Positions 1-7,560 are shown, counted from the stretch's first letter. The stretch: 9,422 nucleotides of DNA from Hippea sp. (GCA_015486705.1 WFRG01000029.1:1-9422); one strand, 5' to 3'. Made by a program: numbers and translations. The notes: generated by a model from the sequence alone, not told the origin.

Positions 1-187
1 AACCTATACAACCTCTCAAATTACTATCTGGATACGTATTTAAAGTAACAAACACACCCCTTTTCTCGTTGAAAATCTCAGGATAGCTTTCTGGCCTTGG
101 CATTAGGCTTCTATGTTTAAAATAATAATCTATCGATTCTCTAGCCAATTTAACAAGATATTTACCCTGCTGTAAAATTAAGTCCAT
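1..187 (-). CDS. AMMECR1-domain protein (AmmeMemoRadiSam protein A-like), N-terminal part, cut by window edge
   Basis: Reading the minus strand from the ATG at 187-185 gives 62 codons with no stop before the window ends. The peptide begins MDLILQQGKYLVKLARESID. Visible family features are the N-terminal helix with LARESIDYYF (about residues 15-23), the strand GVFVTL (44-49), and LRGCIG at 57-62, the near-invariant signature of the AMMECR1 family (PF01871/TIGR00296). Full members are roughly 170-200 residues, so about one third is present. The start is supported by AAGGA seven bases upstream, lying in the last codons of ileS; only three bases separate the ileS stop from this ATG, so the genes are probably co-transcribed and translationally coupled. 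The biochemical function of the family is not established. In many prokaryotes it occurs with a Memo-like protein and a radical SAM protein, but those partners, if present, lie outside the window. Family assignment is confident; function is unknown. Confidence 0.85.
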   Translation of the reverse strand, partial: MDLILQQGKYLVKLARESIDYYFKHRSLMPRPESYPEIFNEKRGVFVTLNTYPDSNLRGCIG

Positions 188-190
188 CTT

Positions 191-2980
191 TCATTCCTTA
201 AAAATAACACCGTAGCATCTTGAGCAAACCTTCTCGCTTCTTTCGTTTTTACCCACCGTTTCGGAATACTTCCAGCACCTTTCGCACTTTTCACCTTTGG
301 CCTTTATAACAAACACATCAACCTTAGTTTCTTCATCATAATACTTACTCAAGCTTTCGTCAAGCCTGCCAAACTCAAATTGTGAAACTATGCAAATATC
401 AGCAAGATCATTTTTATCAAATCCCTGCACTATTGTCTTCATCTCATCATTTTGAATATCCACATAAACACACGCCTCAAGTGAGTTGCCTATAGCCTTT
501 TGAGACCGTGCAAGCTCTAATGCCTTATCCGTAGCGGATTTTAACTTTCGCAACTCATTCCACTTCTTTATCAACTCCAAGTCCCTGTACTGCTCTTTTA
601 GCGGCACGAACTCTTCCATGTGGACACTCTCTTTATCGCCCTTCATGTATGAGTATGCCTCTTCAGCTGTGAAAGAAAGGATCGGCGCCATGTAAAAGAC
701 AATGACCTTCAAAATCTCGTTCAGAGCCGTTTGTGCAGATCTCCTCTTCTTCGAATCCTGACCGTCACAATACAGTCTATCCTTCAAAATATCCAAGTAG
801 AACGACGAAAGCACCAGGATGCAGTAGTTTGTCATGTTTCTATAGATCACATGGAAATCGTAGTTCTCATAAGCCTTTAGCAACTTCTCTTTCAATAGCT
901 CTGTTTCTGCCAAAACCCACCTGTCGATCTCTTCCATCTTCTCATACGGGACAGCTTTTGACTCGTCAAAGTCATGCAGATTACCGAGCAAAAACCTAAT
1001 TGTGTTTCTTACCTTTCTATAGTTATCCACAAGGCGCTTCATTATCTCATCTGAAAGCCTAACATCTTCCTTATAATCCGTTGCCGAAGCCCAGAGCCTC
1101 AACAGTTCAGCGCCGTATTTCTTTATCATCTTCTCAGGCTGTATTACATTTCCGAGGGACTTACTCATCTTTCTGCCTTTTGAGTCTACAACAAAACCGT
1201 GCGTCAAGACGGACTTGTAAGGCGCCTTATCGCGCGTTCCTATGGATTCAAGCAAAGACGAATGAAACCAACCCCTATGTTGATCGCTGCCTTCCAAATA
1301 CATATCGGCGGGCCATCTCAAGTCCTCCCAATTGTTTAGGACAATGGCATGGGAAACACCCGAATCAAACCACACGTCGAGTATATCCATCTCTTTTTCA
1401 AACTCCGTGCTACCACACTGACAGGTATATCCTTCTGGCAGGAAGTACTCAGGTTCATGTTCAAACCACGTATCAGCACCCTCTTTCTCCATCTTATCTG
1501 CAACCCTATCGATCAATTCCCTACTGAACTGTACACGGCCACATTTCTTGCACTTAAACAGAGCAATCGGCACACCCCACGCCCTCTGCCTTGATATGCA
1601 CCAATCGGGTCGTGTCTCCATCATGGAATAAATCCTGTTTCTACCCCACGATGGAATCCACTTTGTCTCATTTATCGCCTTTAAGGCTTTATGCCTCAAA
1701 TTGTCCTTATCAACAGATATGAACCACTGCTCAGTTGACCTAAAGATTATCGGGTTTTTGCATCTCCAACAATGAGGATATGAGTGAACTATTTTCTCCT
1801 CTTTTACGAGCATCTCCTTTTGCTTTAAAAGCTCAATAACTTTAGGGTTCGCTTCAAATACGTGCATACCGGCAAAATACTCAATTTCAGGCAAGAAACG
1901 ACCATCGTCATCAACAGGCGAATAAATCGGCAAATGATATTTCATACCAACAACATAATCCTCTTCACCATGCCCCGGCGCCGTATGAACCAAACCCGTA
2001 CCGGCATCGAGCGTTACATGTTCGCCTAGAATAATCCTAGATTCACGGTCATAGAACGGATGCGCTAAAACCTTACCCTCAAGCTCCCTGCCCTTCACAA
2101 CCTTAACTATCTCATAATTCTCAATTTCAAACTTTTTCATCAAACTATCAACAAGCTTCTCAGCCACCAAATATACATGCCTCGGTTCTATCTGAACAAA
2201 GGCATAGTCAAAATCTGGATGAACAGCAACTGCGAGGTTTGCAGGCAGTGTCCATGGCGTCGTTGTCCAGATGATAGCAGAAACAGCTTTACCTAAAAAC
2301 TGCCTATCCTCAAGCCCAAGCTCGTCTATGAAATCAAACCTCACATAGATAGAATCGCTCTCATCGTCCTGATACTCAACCTCAGCCATGGCAAGGGCAG
2401 TTTTACATGAAGAACACCAATAAACTGGCTTTTTTTGCTTATAAACGAGCCCCTTTTCAACAAACTTGCCAAGCTCCCTCAAAGTCTCAGCTTCGTACTT
2501 AAAATCCATTGTCAGGTATGGCTTTTCCCACTCACCAAATATTCCTAAACGCTTAAATTCATCCCTCTGTATTGCAATGTATTTTTTTGCATAATCCCTA
2601 CACATCTGCCTGAATTGGAACTTTGGTATTGCCTCCTTTTTTTTCTTTCCCATTTCCTTCTCGATATTATGCTCAATAGGCAAACCGTGGCAGTCCCAAC
2701 CTGGGACATATGGGCATTTATACCCCATCATCGTTTTTGACTTTATAACAATATCTTTCAAAACCTTATTCAAAACATGCCCCATGTGGAGATGGCCGTT
2801 GGCATATGGCGGTCCGTCATGCAAAACAAAAAGTTCTCTACCTTCCCTATTTTCTATGATTTTATGGTAGATATCCTTTTCATCCCATTCTTTAAGCATC
2901 AAAGGCTCTTTTTGAACGAGGTTTGCCTTCATTGGAAAGTCAGTCTTTGGTAAAAGCAGCGTATCTTTATAGTTCATCAT
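191..2980 (-). CDS. ileS: Isoleucyl-tRNA synthetase (IleRS), class I
   Basis: This cytoplasmic enzyme charges tRNA-Ile with isoleucine and hydrolyses mischarged Val-tRNA-Ile. The 929-residue protein is a normal length for bacterial IleRS. The ATP-binding HIGH motif reads HMGH (residues 65-68) inside DGPPYANGHLHMGH. The editing (CP1) domain shows TTTPWTLPANLA (239-250) and GTGLVHTAPGHGEEDY (327-342). The catalytic core continues with GSDQHRGWFHSS (564-575) and the KMSKS loop at 604-608. Cysteine pairs at 189/192, 404/407, 477/480 and 520/522 suggest inserted zinc-binding elements. The C-terminal zinc finger has C899, C902, C919 and C922. This is the bacterial form, not the eukaryote-like, mupirocin-resistant form. 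The first ATG overlaps the pheT stop by four bases. A second in-frame ATG follows directly and sits better behind the G-rich ribosome site, so the true start could be one codon later. The product is complete, with no frameshift. Confidence 0.98.
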   Translation of the reverse strand: MMNYKDTLLLPKTDFPMKANLVQKEPLMLKEWDEKDIYHKIIENREGRELFVLHDGPPYANGHLHMGHVLNKVLKDIVIKSKTMMGYKCPYVPGWDCHGLPIEHNIEKEMGKKKKEAIPKFQFRQMCRDYAKKYIAIQRDEFKRLGIFGEWEKPYLTMDFKYEAETLRELGKFVEKGLVYKQKKPVYWCSSCKTALAMAEVEYQDDESDSIYVRFDFIDELGLEDRQFLGKAVSAIIWTTTPWTLPANLAVAVHPDFDYAFVQIEPRHVYLVAEKLVDSLMKKFEIENYEIVKVVKGRELEGKVLAHPFYDRESRIILGEHVTLDAGTGLVHTAPGHGEEDYVVGMKYHLPIYSPVDDDGRFLPEIEYFAGMHVFEANPKVIELLKQKEMLVKEEKIVHSYPHCWRCKNPIIFRSTEQWFISVDKDNLRHKALKAINETKWIPSWGRNRIYSMMETRPDWCISRQRAWGVPIALFKCKKCGRVQFSRELIDRVADKMEKEGADTWFEHEPEYFLPEGYTCQCGSTEFEKEMDILDVWFDSGVSHAIVLNNWEDLRWPADMYLEGSDQHRGWFHSSLLESIGTRDKAPYKSVLTHGFVVDSKGRKMSKSLGNVIQPEKMIKKYGAELLRLWASATDYKEDVRLSDEIMKRLVDNYRKVRNTIRFLLGNLHDFDESKAVPYEKMEEIDRWVLAETELLKEKLLKAYENYDFHVIYRNMTNYCILVLSSFYLDILKDRLYCDGQDSKKRRSAQTALNEILKVIVFYMAPILSFTAEEAYSYMKGDKESVHMEEFVPLKEQYRDLELIKKWNELRKLKSATDKALELARSQKAIGNSLEACVYVDIQNDEMKTIVQGFDKNDLADICIVSQFEFGRLDESLSKYYDEETKVDVFVIKAKGEKCERCWKYSETVGKNERSEKVCSRCYGVIFKE

Positions 2981-5340
2981 TCCCCCCTAAGCTTAGCGTT
3001 GAATTTGTCCTTCAACCTGCCATATATGAAATTTAATATTTGCTCAATTTCATCTTCTGTAAATGTTCTATCATCACGTTTCAAAACAACCCTAAATGCC
3101 AAACTCACTTTATTTTGATCGTCCAGTTTATCATAAACATCAAAGAGCGCCACTTTATACACGCTCTCTATACTCTTAACTTCATCCTCTATATCAGACC
3201 ACCTCACATTTTTATCCACAACAATGGCCAAATCCCTCCAAACTGTAGGTAGCTTAGGTAACTGTTCATACATTGTGTTTCTGCCACCAAAACTCAAAGC
3301 AACTGTTAGATCTATCTCACCGATCAAAACCCTATTCCTCTTTTCAAACTTCAAATCGTACTCTTTGTACAAATCCGGATGCAGCTCGCCAACATAACCC
3401 ACCTTTTTATCACTCAAGAATACATCGGCACCCCTTTTAGGATGCAAGAAATGCTCCTCTGTAGGCAAGTAGTCAAAATTCGCAGCCAAAACACCGCCTA
3501 CTGCCTCAGCAACGCCCTTTATATCGTAAAAATCAAAGTAATTGCCCTTATCGTGCCAGGAGAAATCCCTCAAGCCCCAAAGCAGGAATCCAACCCTCAC
3601 AAACTCCTTCGCAAAATCCTTATCCTTGAAAAATACCCTGCCAACCTCGAATATCGGCACGCTCCTTGTGCCCTTCGTGATATTGAAAACGAGCACATCC
3701 ATCAGGCTTACAGCTAGGTTCGTTCTCATAACATTCTGTGTGTCAATCAACGGATTCTTCAGATAAACAAAGTTGCTTTCATTTTTATCAAATAAAACAA
3801 GTCTTTTATCATCAACAAAAGTGTAATTTTTCGATTCAAACAGACCAACGTTAGCGAGAGTTTTAGCAACATCAACAGAAGCCTGCTCTACTCTATCCTT
3901 AATCTTAAAGTGAGTTTCAACTGTAGGATAGGTAGGCTCTATCGTGTCATAGCCCTTGATACGCGCAACCTCCTCTGCAATGTCCGCCTCATTCTCAATA
4001 TCAAACCTGTACGTCGGCACATTGAGCTTAACCTTGCCATCCCCAACACTTTCAACGTCCATATTCAAACCAACAAGGACATCGACAATCTCGTTTGACG
4101 TGTAATTTGAGCCCAAAAGTCTGTTTATGCCATTAAAGCTAACCATTACCTTTTTTTTCTCAAACTCACCTTGTTTGTCGTCTATAACGCCCTGATAAAC
4201 CTTCGCAGATGCGTATTTCTCCATCAAGCTCAAAGCATACCTTGCAGCCTCAATACAGAGATTTGGATCAACGCCGCGCTCGAACCTGTGGGAAGACTCC
4301 GTATGCAGCTTCAACCTTCTCGCCGTTAACCTGACACTTACGGGGTTAAAGAACGCACTCTCCAAAGCCACAAGCTTCGTATTTTCATCCACGCTTGAAA
4401 ATTCGCCACCCATGACACCGGCAATGGCAACAGGCTCTTCTTCGTCTGCAATTACAAGCATCGAACCATCGAGCTTATACTCCTTGCCGTCCAATGCAAC
4501 AATGCTCTCACCCTCTTTAGCCTTTCTAACAATAATATTGCCGTTCAGTTTGTCAAAATCAAACGCGTGCATGGGCTGACCAAATGCCATAAGCACATAG
4601 TTTGTTATGTCAACGATATTGTTTATTGCCCTAATGCCGCTTTTTAAAAGTCTCATCCGCATGAAAAACGGTGCAGGCTTGACTTCAACCTCTGCTAAGT
4701 GCAGCGAATACCTCGGGCAGTTCTCATAATCCCTTATTTCAACACCAATAAAATCATCGATCTTTTTATTAATAACCGAGAAATCATTCGCAGGTAGTCT
4801 AATTTCCTTGCCTGATAGAGCCCTAACATCCCTTGCAATGCCCAAAACACTCAATGCATCCGCCCTATTCGGCGTAAGCTCAAGCTCTATTACATAGTCG
4901 TCAAACTCATCAATTTCACTTAAAGGCTGGCCGTTTTTAAACGAAGAATCAAGCCTCAAAAGTTCGCTTGAACTCTCCTCTAACCCCAACTCCTCAGCCG
5001 AGAGAAACATACCTTCGCTTGTGCATTCACCAAACTGTCTCTTATCTATCACCCTATCACCGAGCTTGCCACCCGCTAAAATAACGGGAAACTTCTCTTT
5101 AACCTTAACGCTTGTATCCGCTGTAACAACGGTGATTGTCTTATCGCCAATATCCGTCTCACACACAAGCAGATTGTCGTACCTCTTTATGTTTTTTACT
5201 TCACCAACAATGCTGCCAAACGTCTCTATTTTTCCAACACTGTCCACCTCAAGCCCGGCCATCGTGAGTTTATTTGCAAGCTCTTCAGACGTCCAGTCAA
5301 TATCAATAAATTCCTTTAGCCATCTATAAGAAAACCTCAT
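2977..5340 (-). CDS. pheT: Phenylalanyl-tRNA synthetase beta subunit
   Basis: This is the large subunit of the heterotetrameric (alpha2 beta2) PheRS, which binds tRNA-Phe and carries the editing site. The 787-residue length is close to the 795 of E. coli. Domains in order: N-terminal B1 (1-38); EMAP/OB-fold tRNA-binding domain (about 40-150, with ILAGGKLGDRVI and SEGMFLSAEELG); B3/B4 editing domain (about 155-380, with LTPNRADALSVLGIARD, INNIVDITNYVL, GQPMHAFD and SSHRFERGVDP); B5 (about 396-467, with VPTYRFDIENEADIAEEVAR); the catalytic-like core (about 480-690); and the C-terminal anticodon-binding FDX-ACB domain (about 693-786, with LPTVWRDLAIVVD and DRTFTEDEI). The ATG overlaps the pheS stop in an ATGA arrangement, which fits equimolar translation of the two subunits. 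Its own stop overlaps the ileS start the same way. The HPNADKL-like element of the OB-fold is poorly kept (RYDNLLVCETDIG). No frameshift is seen. Confidence 0.98.
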   Translation of the reverse strand: MRFSYRWLKEFIDIDWTSEELANKLTMAGLEVDSVGKIETFGSIVGEVKNIKRYDNLLVCETDIGDKTITVVTADTSVKVKEKFPVILAGGKLGDRVIDKRQFGECTSEGMFLSAEELGLEESSSELLRLDSSFKNGQPLSEIDEFDDYVIELELTPNRADALSVLGIARDVRALSGKEIRLPANDFSVINKKIDDFIGVEIRDYENCPRYSLHLAEVEVKPAPFFMRMRLLKSGIRAINNIVDITNYVLMAFGQPMHAFDFDKLNGNIIVRKAKEGESIVALDGKEYKLDGSMLVIADEEEPVAIAGVMGGEFSSVDENTKLVALESAFFNPVSVRLTARRLKLHTESSHRFERGVDPNLCIEAARYALSLMEKYASAKVYQGVIDDKQGEFEKKKVMVSFNGINRLLGSNYTSNEIVDVLVGLNMDVESVGDGKVKLNVPTYRFDIENEADIAEEVARIKGYDTIEPTYPTVETHFKIKDRVEQASVDVAKTLANVGLFESKNYTFVDDKRLVLFDKNESNFVYLKNPLIDTQNVMRTNLAVSLMDVLVFNITKGTRSVPIFEVGRVFFKDKDFAKEFVRVGFLLWGLRDFSWHDKGNYFDFYDIKGVAEAVGGVLAANFDYLPTEEHFLHPKRGADVFLSDKKVGYVGELHPDLYKEYDLKFEKRNRVLIGEIDLTVALSFGGRNTMYEQLPKLPTVWRDLAIVVDKNVRWSDIEDEVKSIESVYKVALFDVYDKLDDQNKVSLAFRVVLKRDDRTFTEDEIEQILNFIYGRLKDKFNAKLRGE
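2981..2988 (-). promoter_or_regulatory. G-rich ribosome binding site of ileS
   Basis: On the minus strand AGGGGGGA, in the last codons of pheT, precedes ATGATG. The G run ends only about one base before the first ATG (2980-2978) but about four to five bases before the second (2977-2975), the more usual spacing. The site therefore favours the second ATG, giving 928 rather than 929 residues. The difference is only one Met, and the choice is an inference from spacing. Confidence 0.5.
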
Positions 5341-6362
5341 AGCAACCTTCCTTTAGCAAAAGAGAATTGCTCCAAAAACCTCAAGTCATTTTCAAAGAAC
5401 AGCTTTATATTGTCTATTCCATACTTTAGCATAGCAAACCTCTCAACGCCCAAACCAAAGGCAAAACCCGTATACTTTTCAGGGTCATAGCCACCGTTTT
5501 TCAAAACATTGGGATGCACCATGCCGCAGCCCAAAACCTCTAAATACCCAGTATACGAGCATACCCTGCAGCCCTTGCCACCGCAGATTATACAACCAAT
5601 ATCAACCTCCGCCGATGGCTCCGTAAACGGGAAGTAACTCGGCCTAAACCTCACAGGTACATCACCAAAAAATAACCTTAAAAACTCACTCAGCACACCT
5701 TTAAGGTCTGAAAACCGAATATTTTTATCAACTAACAGTCCTTCTACTTGGTGAAACATAGGCGAATGAGTAATGTCCGAATCGCGTCTGTAAACCCTGC
5801 CAGGCGATATAAACATCACAGGCGGTTCTTGCCTTTTCATCACCCTAATTTGTGTTGGCGATGTGTGTGTCCTTAAAACAACGTTGTCGTTTATGTAAAA
5901 CGTGTCCTGCATGTCGCGCGCAGGGTGCTCTTTGGGTATGTTCAAAAGCTCGAAATTAAAAAGGTCAAGCTCGATCTCTGGCCCAATCTCAACACCAAAG
6001 CCCATCGACCTAAATATATCCTCAATCTCCATTATTGTCATCGTTATTGGATGCAAACCACCGAAATTGACATTGCGAGCGGGAAGTGTAATATCGATAG
6101 CCTCACGCTCTATCGACTCTTGCTTTGCCCTATCAAACAGTTCTTTTGATTTTTCATCCAAAAGCTTTTCAAAGTAATTTTTTACTTCATTAATCTTTTT
6201 GCCAAACTCTTTTTTCTCATCAGGTGATAGATTTTTTAAATTCTTAAATAGGGATGTTACCCTACCCTTTTTCCCTAAATAAGAAGCTTTAAGTTGTTTT
6301 AAAGCCTCAAAATCTTTTATCTTCTCTAATTTCTCCTCGAATTCCTTCTTTATCCTGTCCAT
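5337..6362 (-). CDS. pheS: Phenylalanyl-tRNA synthetase alpha subunit, class II
   Basis: This is the catalytic subunit of PheRS: it activates phenylalanine with ATP and transfers it to tRNA-Phe together with PheT. It has 341 residues (E. coli 327). An N-terminal coiled-coil arm (about 1-85, rich in Lys and Glu) binds tRNA. The class II core follows: HPARDMQDTFY (146-156), LRTHTSPTQ (163-171), motif 2 PGRVYRRDSDITHSPMFHQ (187-205), RFRPSYFPFTEPSAEVD (238-254) and motif 3 GFAFGLGVERFAMLKYGI (299-316). An insertion with C257, C260, C265 and C268 (CxxCGGKGCxxC) precedes LGCGMVHP; similar insertions occur in many bacterial PheS proteins and may bind zinc. The ATG has AAGGGG seven bases upstream. 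The gene follows the hairpin in the rplT-pheS gap and overlaps pheT by four bases, so its expression could be set by that hairpin. Confidence 0.98.
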   Translation of the reverse strand: MDRIKKEFEEKLEKIKDFEALKQLKASYLGKKGRVTSLFKNLKNLSPDEKKEFGKKINEVKNYFEKLLDEKSKELFDRAKQESIEREAIDITLPARNVNFGGLHPITMTIMEIEDIFRSMGFGVEIGPEIELDLFNFELLNIPKEHPARDMQDTFYINDNVVLRTHTSPTQIRVMKRQEPPVMFISPGRVYRRDSDITHSPMFHQVEGLLVDKNIRFSDLKGVLSEFLRLFFGDVPVRFRPSYFPFTEPSAEVDIGCIICGGKGCRVCSYTGYLEVLGCGMVHPNVLKNGGYDPEKYTGFAFGLGVERFAMLKYGIDNIKLFFENDLRFLEQFSFAKGRLL

Positions 6363-6376
6363 TAAAGAACCCCTTT

Positions 6377-6423
6377 AAAATTAAAAGCGCGAAAAAATGC
6401 CTTTTAACAGCATTTTCCCGCGC
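6377..6423 (-). terminator. Rho-independent terminator or attenuator hairpin before pheS
   Basis: In the minus-strand RNA, bases 6423-6410 pair with 6400-6387 over 14 consecutive positions, two of them G-U, with a nine-base loop (6409-6401). The base of the stem is GCGCG/CGCGC. The stem is followed at once by TTTTAATTTT (6386-6377), the layout of an intrinsic terminator. It acts on minus-strand transcription only, since the other side has no T tract. Because pheST-ileS lie directly downstream, it is either a partial terminator or an attenuator. E. coli has an attenuator with a Phe-rich leader peptide (pheM) at the same place, between rplT and pheS. The structure is seen directly; its regulatory role is inferred. 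Confidence 0.8.
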
Positions 6424-6432
6424 CATTCAGCC

Positions 6433-6459
6433 ATAATAAATCTAATTTAGTATTCTCAA
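6433..6459 (-). promoter_or_regulatory. Possible sigma-70-type internal promoter upstream of pheS
   Basis: On the minus strand TTGAGA (6459-6454) and TATTAT (6438-6433) each match the consensus at five of six positions, separated by 15 bases, which is shorter than the ideal 17. The first element overlaps the rplT stop codon. A transcript from here would start near 6426, at the foot of the hairpin. AT-rich intergenic DNA produces such matches by chance, so support is weak. Confidence 0.25.
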
Positions 6460-6800
6460 GCCTTCACCGACTCAACAAGCCTCTTAAAGCTCTCAGGCTC
6501 CCTTATTGCCAATTCGCTCAAGACTTTTCTGTTTAAATCAACACCTTTCTCTTTCAGTAGATGCATAAATTTACTATAACTTAGGCCATACTCCCTTACA
6601 GCGGCGTTGATACGAGCAATCCACAACTTTCTAAATTCCCTTTTCCTGACCTTCCTATCCCTATAGGCGTAAGCAAGAGCTCTTCTAACACTCTCTTCAG
6701 CATTCTTATATGTAGAATGCCTCCTTTGATAGTAGCCCTTTGCCAACTTTAAAATTTTTTTATGCCTTCTCCTTCGTGTATATCCTGTTTTAACTCTCAT
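6456..6800 (-). CDS. rplT: 50S ribosomal protein L20
   Basis: L20 binds 23S rRNA early and is needed for assembly of the large subunit. It often represses its own operon by binding mRNA. The 114-residue protein is the usual size and strongly basic. It shows MRVKTGYTRRRRHKKILKLA at the N-terminus, then KGYY, YAYRDRKVRKREFRKLWIARINAA (about 45-68), the family signature, then SYSKFMHLLK and LNRKVLSELA. Its start lacks the extra residue of the MARVK form and resembles the MRVKTG form I recall from Campylobacterota. The ribosome site AAGGAGG overlaps the rpmI stop, four to five bases before the ATG, so translation is coupled to rpmI. Confidence 0.98.
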   Translation of the reverse strand: MRVKTGYTRRRRHKKILKLAKGYYQRRHSTYKNAEESVRRALAYAYRDRKVRKREFRKLWIARINAAVREYGLSYSKFMHLLKEKGVDLNRKVLSELAIREPESFKRLVESVKA

Positions 6801-6809
6801 TTTTCCTCC

Positions 6810-7010
6810 TTAGCTCCAGGGCATCATAATCTTTAAATTATGGTGCATTCTTCCGCTTTTTATATATTCCAATTTTCTCAAGTTTCTCTTTCTCTTTCTC
6901 GGCTTATCAAATAACAGATGGCTCTTTCCGCCTCTCGCGTGCTTAAACGCACCTTTTTCTGTCTTCTTATAAAACCTTTTGGCTGCTGCTCTTCTCGTTT
7001 TAAGCTTCAT
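6810..7010 (-). CDS. rpmI: 50S ribosomal protein L35
   Basis: A small, very basic large-subunit protein of 66 residues, the typical length. It begins MKLKTRRAAAKRFYKKTEKG, matching the family start (K-x-K-T-x-x-A-A-KRF-x-x-T-x-x-G), then has FKHARGGKSHLL and a KRKRNLRK block (about 38-46), and ends in IMMPWS where relatives have a similar LPY-type ending. It sits nine bases after infC and nine before rplT, the standard IF3-L35-L20 order. The start is fixed by GGAGG just after the infC stop. In E. coli, L20 repression of the operon acts through a structure around rpmI; whether this applies here cannot be judged by eye. Confidence 0.97.
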   Translation of the reverse strand: MKLKTRRAAAKRFYKKTEKGAFKHARGGKSHLLFDKPRKRKRNLRKLEYIKSGRMHHNLKIMMPWS

Positions 7011-7019
7011 CGTATCCTC

Positions 7020-7547
7020 CTATTTCGCAGGTACAAACGTTACAGTTACCCTTCTACCTTGATAGTCTATCTTTCCCTCTATATTTCCCAATGACTCAAG
7101 GTCTAATTTTAACCTCTCTATCAATTCTTCTACCAATTCTTTTTTTTCTCTTTCTCTGCCACGTAAAAAGATATTGAATTTAATCCTATTCCCATCTTCC
7201 AAAAAACTTTTGGCTAACTTTAACTTAGTTTGATAATCATTGTCCGCTATCCTCGGTCTAAGCTTAAGCTCTTTGACCTTAATAGTCTTTTGAGACTTCT
7301 TACTTTTCTGCTGCTTTTTCTGCTTGTCATAGTTGTATTTTCCATAGTCCATTATGCGGCATACAATTGGCGTACTATTTGGACTAACAACAACCAAATC
7401 CAAGCCAACATTTTGAGCTTTTTGTAAAGCCTCTTTGAAGTCAACTACACCAACTTGCTTTCCGTTCTCATCAATAAGCCTAACCTTATCCGCCCTAATA
7501 TTCTCATTTATAGGCGGAAGCTCCTTTTTTCTAAAATCTCCTCTTAT
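7020..7547 (-). CDS. infC: Translation initiation factor IF-3, probable AUA start
   Basis: IF3 binds the 30S subunit, prevents premature joining with 50S and rejects non-canonical start codons. The N-domain (about 11-75) has PPINENIRADKVRLIDENGK, VSPNSTPIVCRIMDYGKY and a Lys/Gln-rich linker (75-90). The C-domain (about 90-175) has KVKELKLRPRIADNDY, KIKF-like RIKFNIFLRGRE and ends DYQGRRVTVTFVPAK. With the ATA at 7547-7545 as start it has 175 residues (E. coli 180). I chose this start because a perfect anti-SD match, AGGAGGTGAT, lies at 7560-7551, with seven bases between AGGAGG and ATA. The only in-frame alternative upstream is TTG at 7568, which would give 182 residues, overlap thrS by 17 bases and lie poorly spaced from its own weak site. 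Rare starts such as AUU or AUA are known for infC and let IF3 repress itself. The product is certain; the start is likely. Confidence 0.93.
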   Translation of the reverse strand: MRGDFRKKELPPINENIRADKVRLIDENGKQVGVVDFKEALQKAQNVGLDLVVVSPNSTPIVCRIMDYGKYNYDKQKKQQKSKKSQKTIKVKELKLRPRIADNDYQTKLKLAKSFLEDGNRIKFNIFLRGREREKKELVEELIERLKLDLESLGNIEGKIDYQGRRVTVTFVPAK

Positions 7548-7550
7548 AGC

Positions 7551-7560
7551 ATCACCTCCT
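7551..7560 (-). promoter_or_regulatory. Perfect Shine-Dalgarno site of infC
   Basis: On the minus strand AGGAGGTGAT is exactly complementary to the 3' end of bacterial 16S rRNA (ATCACCTCCT) over ten bases. It lies in the last codons of thrS, whose stop TGA is part of it. The only in-frame start codon downstream at normal distance is ATA (7547-7545). An ATG at 7552-7550 is out of frame, too close to the site, and reaches a stop after two codons. Confidence 0.85.

Noticed and set aside
733..1594. Open frames of 81-148 codons on the plus strand opposite ileS
   Set aside because: They lie wholly inside the well-supported ileS gene, have no recognisable motifs, and their composition (rich in Ser, Pro, Arg, His) is that of an antisense shadow.
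2987..2996. Ten-base palindrome ctaagcttag at the pheT-ileS junction as an operator
   Set aside because: It is short, lies within pheT coding codons, is not repeated, and such palindromes are expected by chance.
3040..4098. Several plus-strand open frames opposite pheT
   Set aside because: All are antisense to conserved pheT coding sequence, overlap one another in different frames, and show no domain or convincing ribosome site.
5555..5595. Cysteine cluster CxxCGGKGCxxC in PheS as a novel zinc-binding insertion
   Set aside because: Similar cysteine-rich insertions at this position occur, to my knowledge, in many bacterial PheS proteins, so it is not unusual.
6381..6434. 17-codon frame before pheS as a PheM-type leader peptide gene
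   Set aside because: It has only two scattered Phe codons, no clear ribosome site, and mostly reads through the hairpin arms, so I did not list it as a CDS; it is mentioned under the hairpin finding.
7230..7427. Plus-strand frame opposite infC with a hydrophobic Leu/Ile/Val run resembling a membrane segment
   Set aside because: The hydrophobic run is the antisense reading of the Lys/Gln-rich IF3 linker codons; nothing else supports a gene.
7548..7560. L20-type autoregulatory leader upstream of infC
   Set aside because: The gap between the thrS stop and the infC start is only four bases, so there is no untranslated leader to hold one; any L20 site would have to lie within coding sequence, and I could not identify it by eye.
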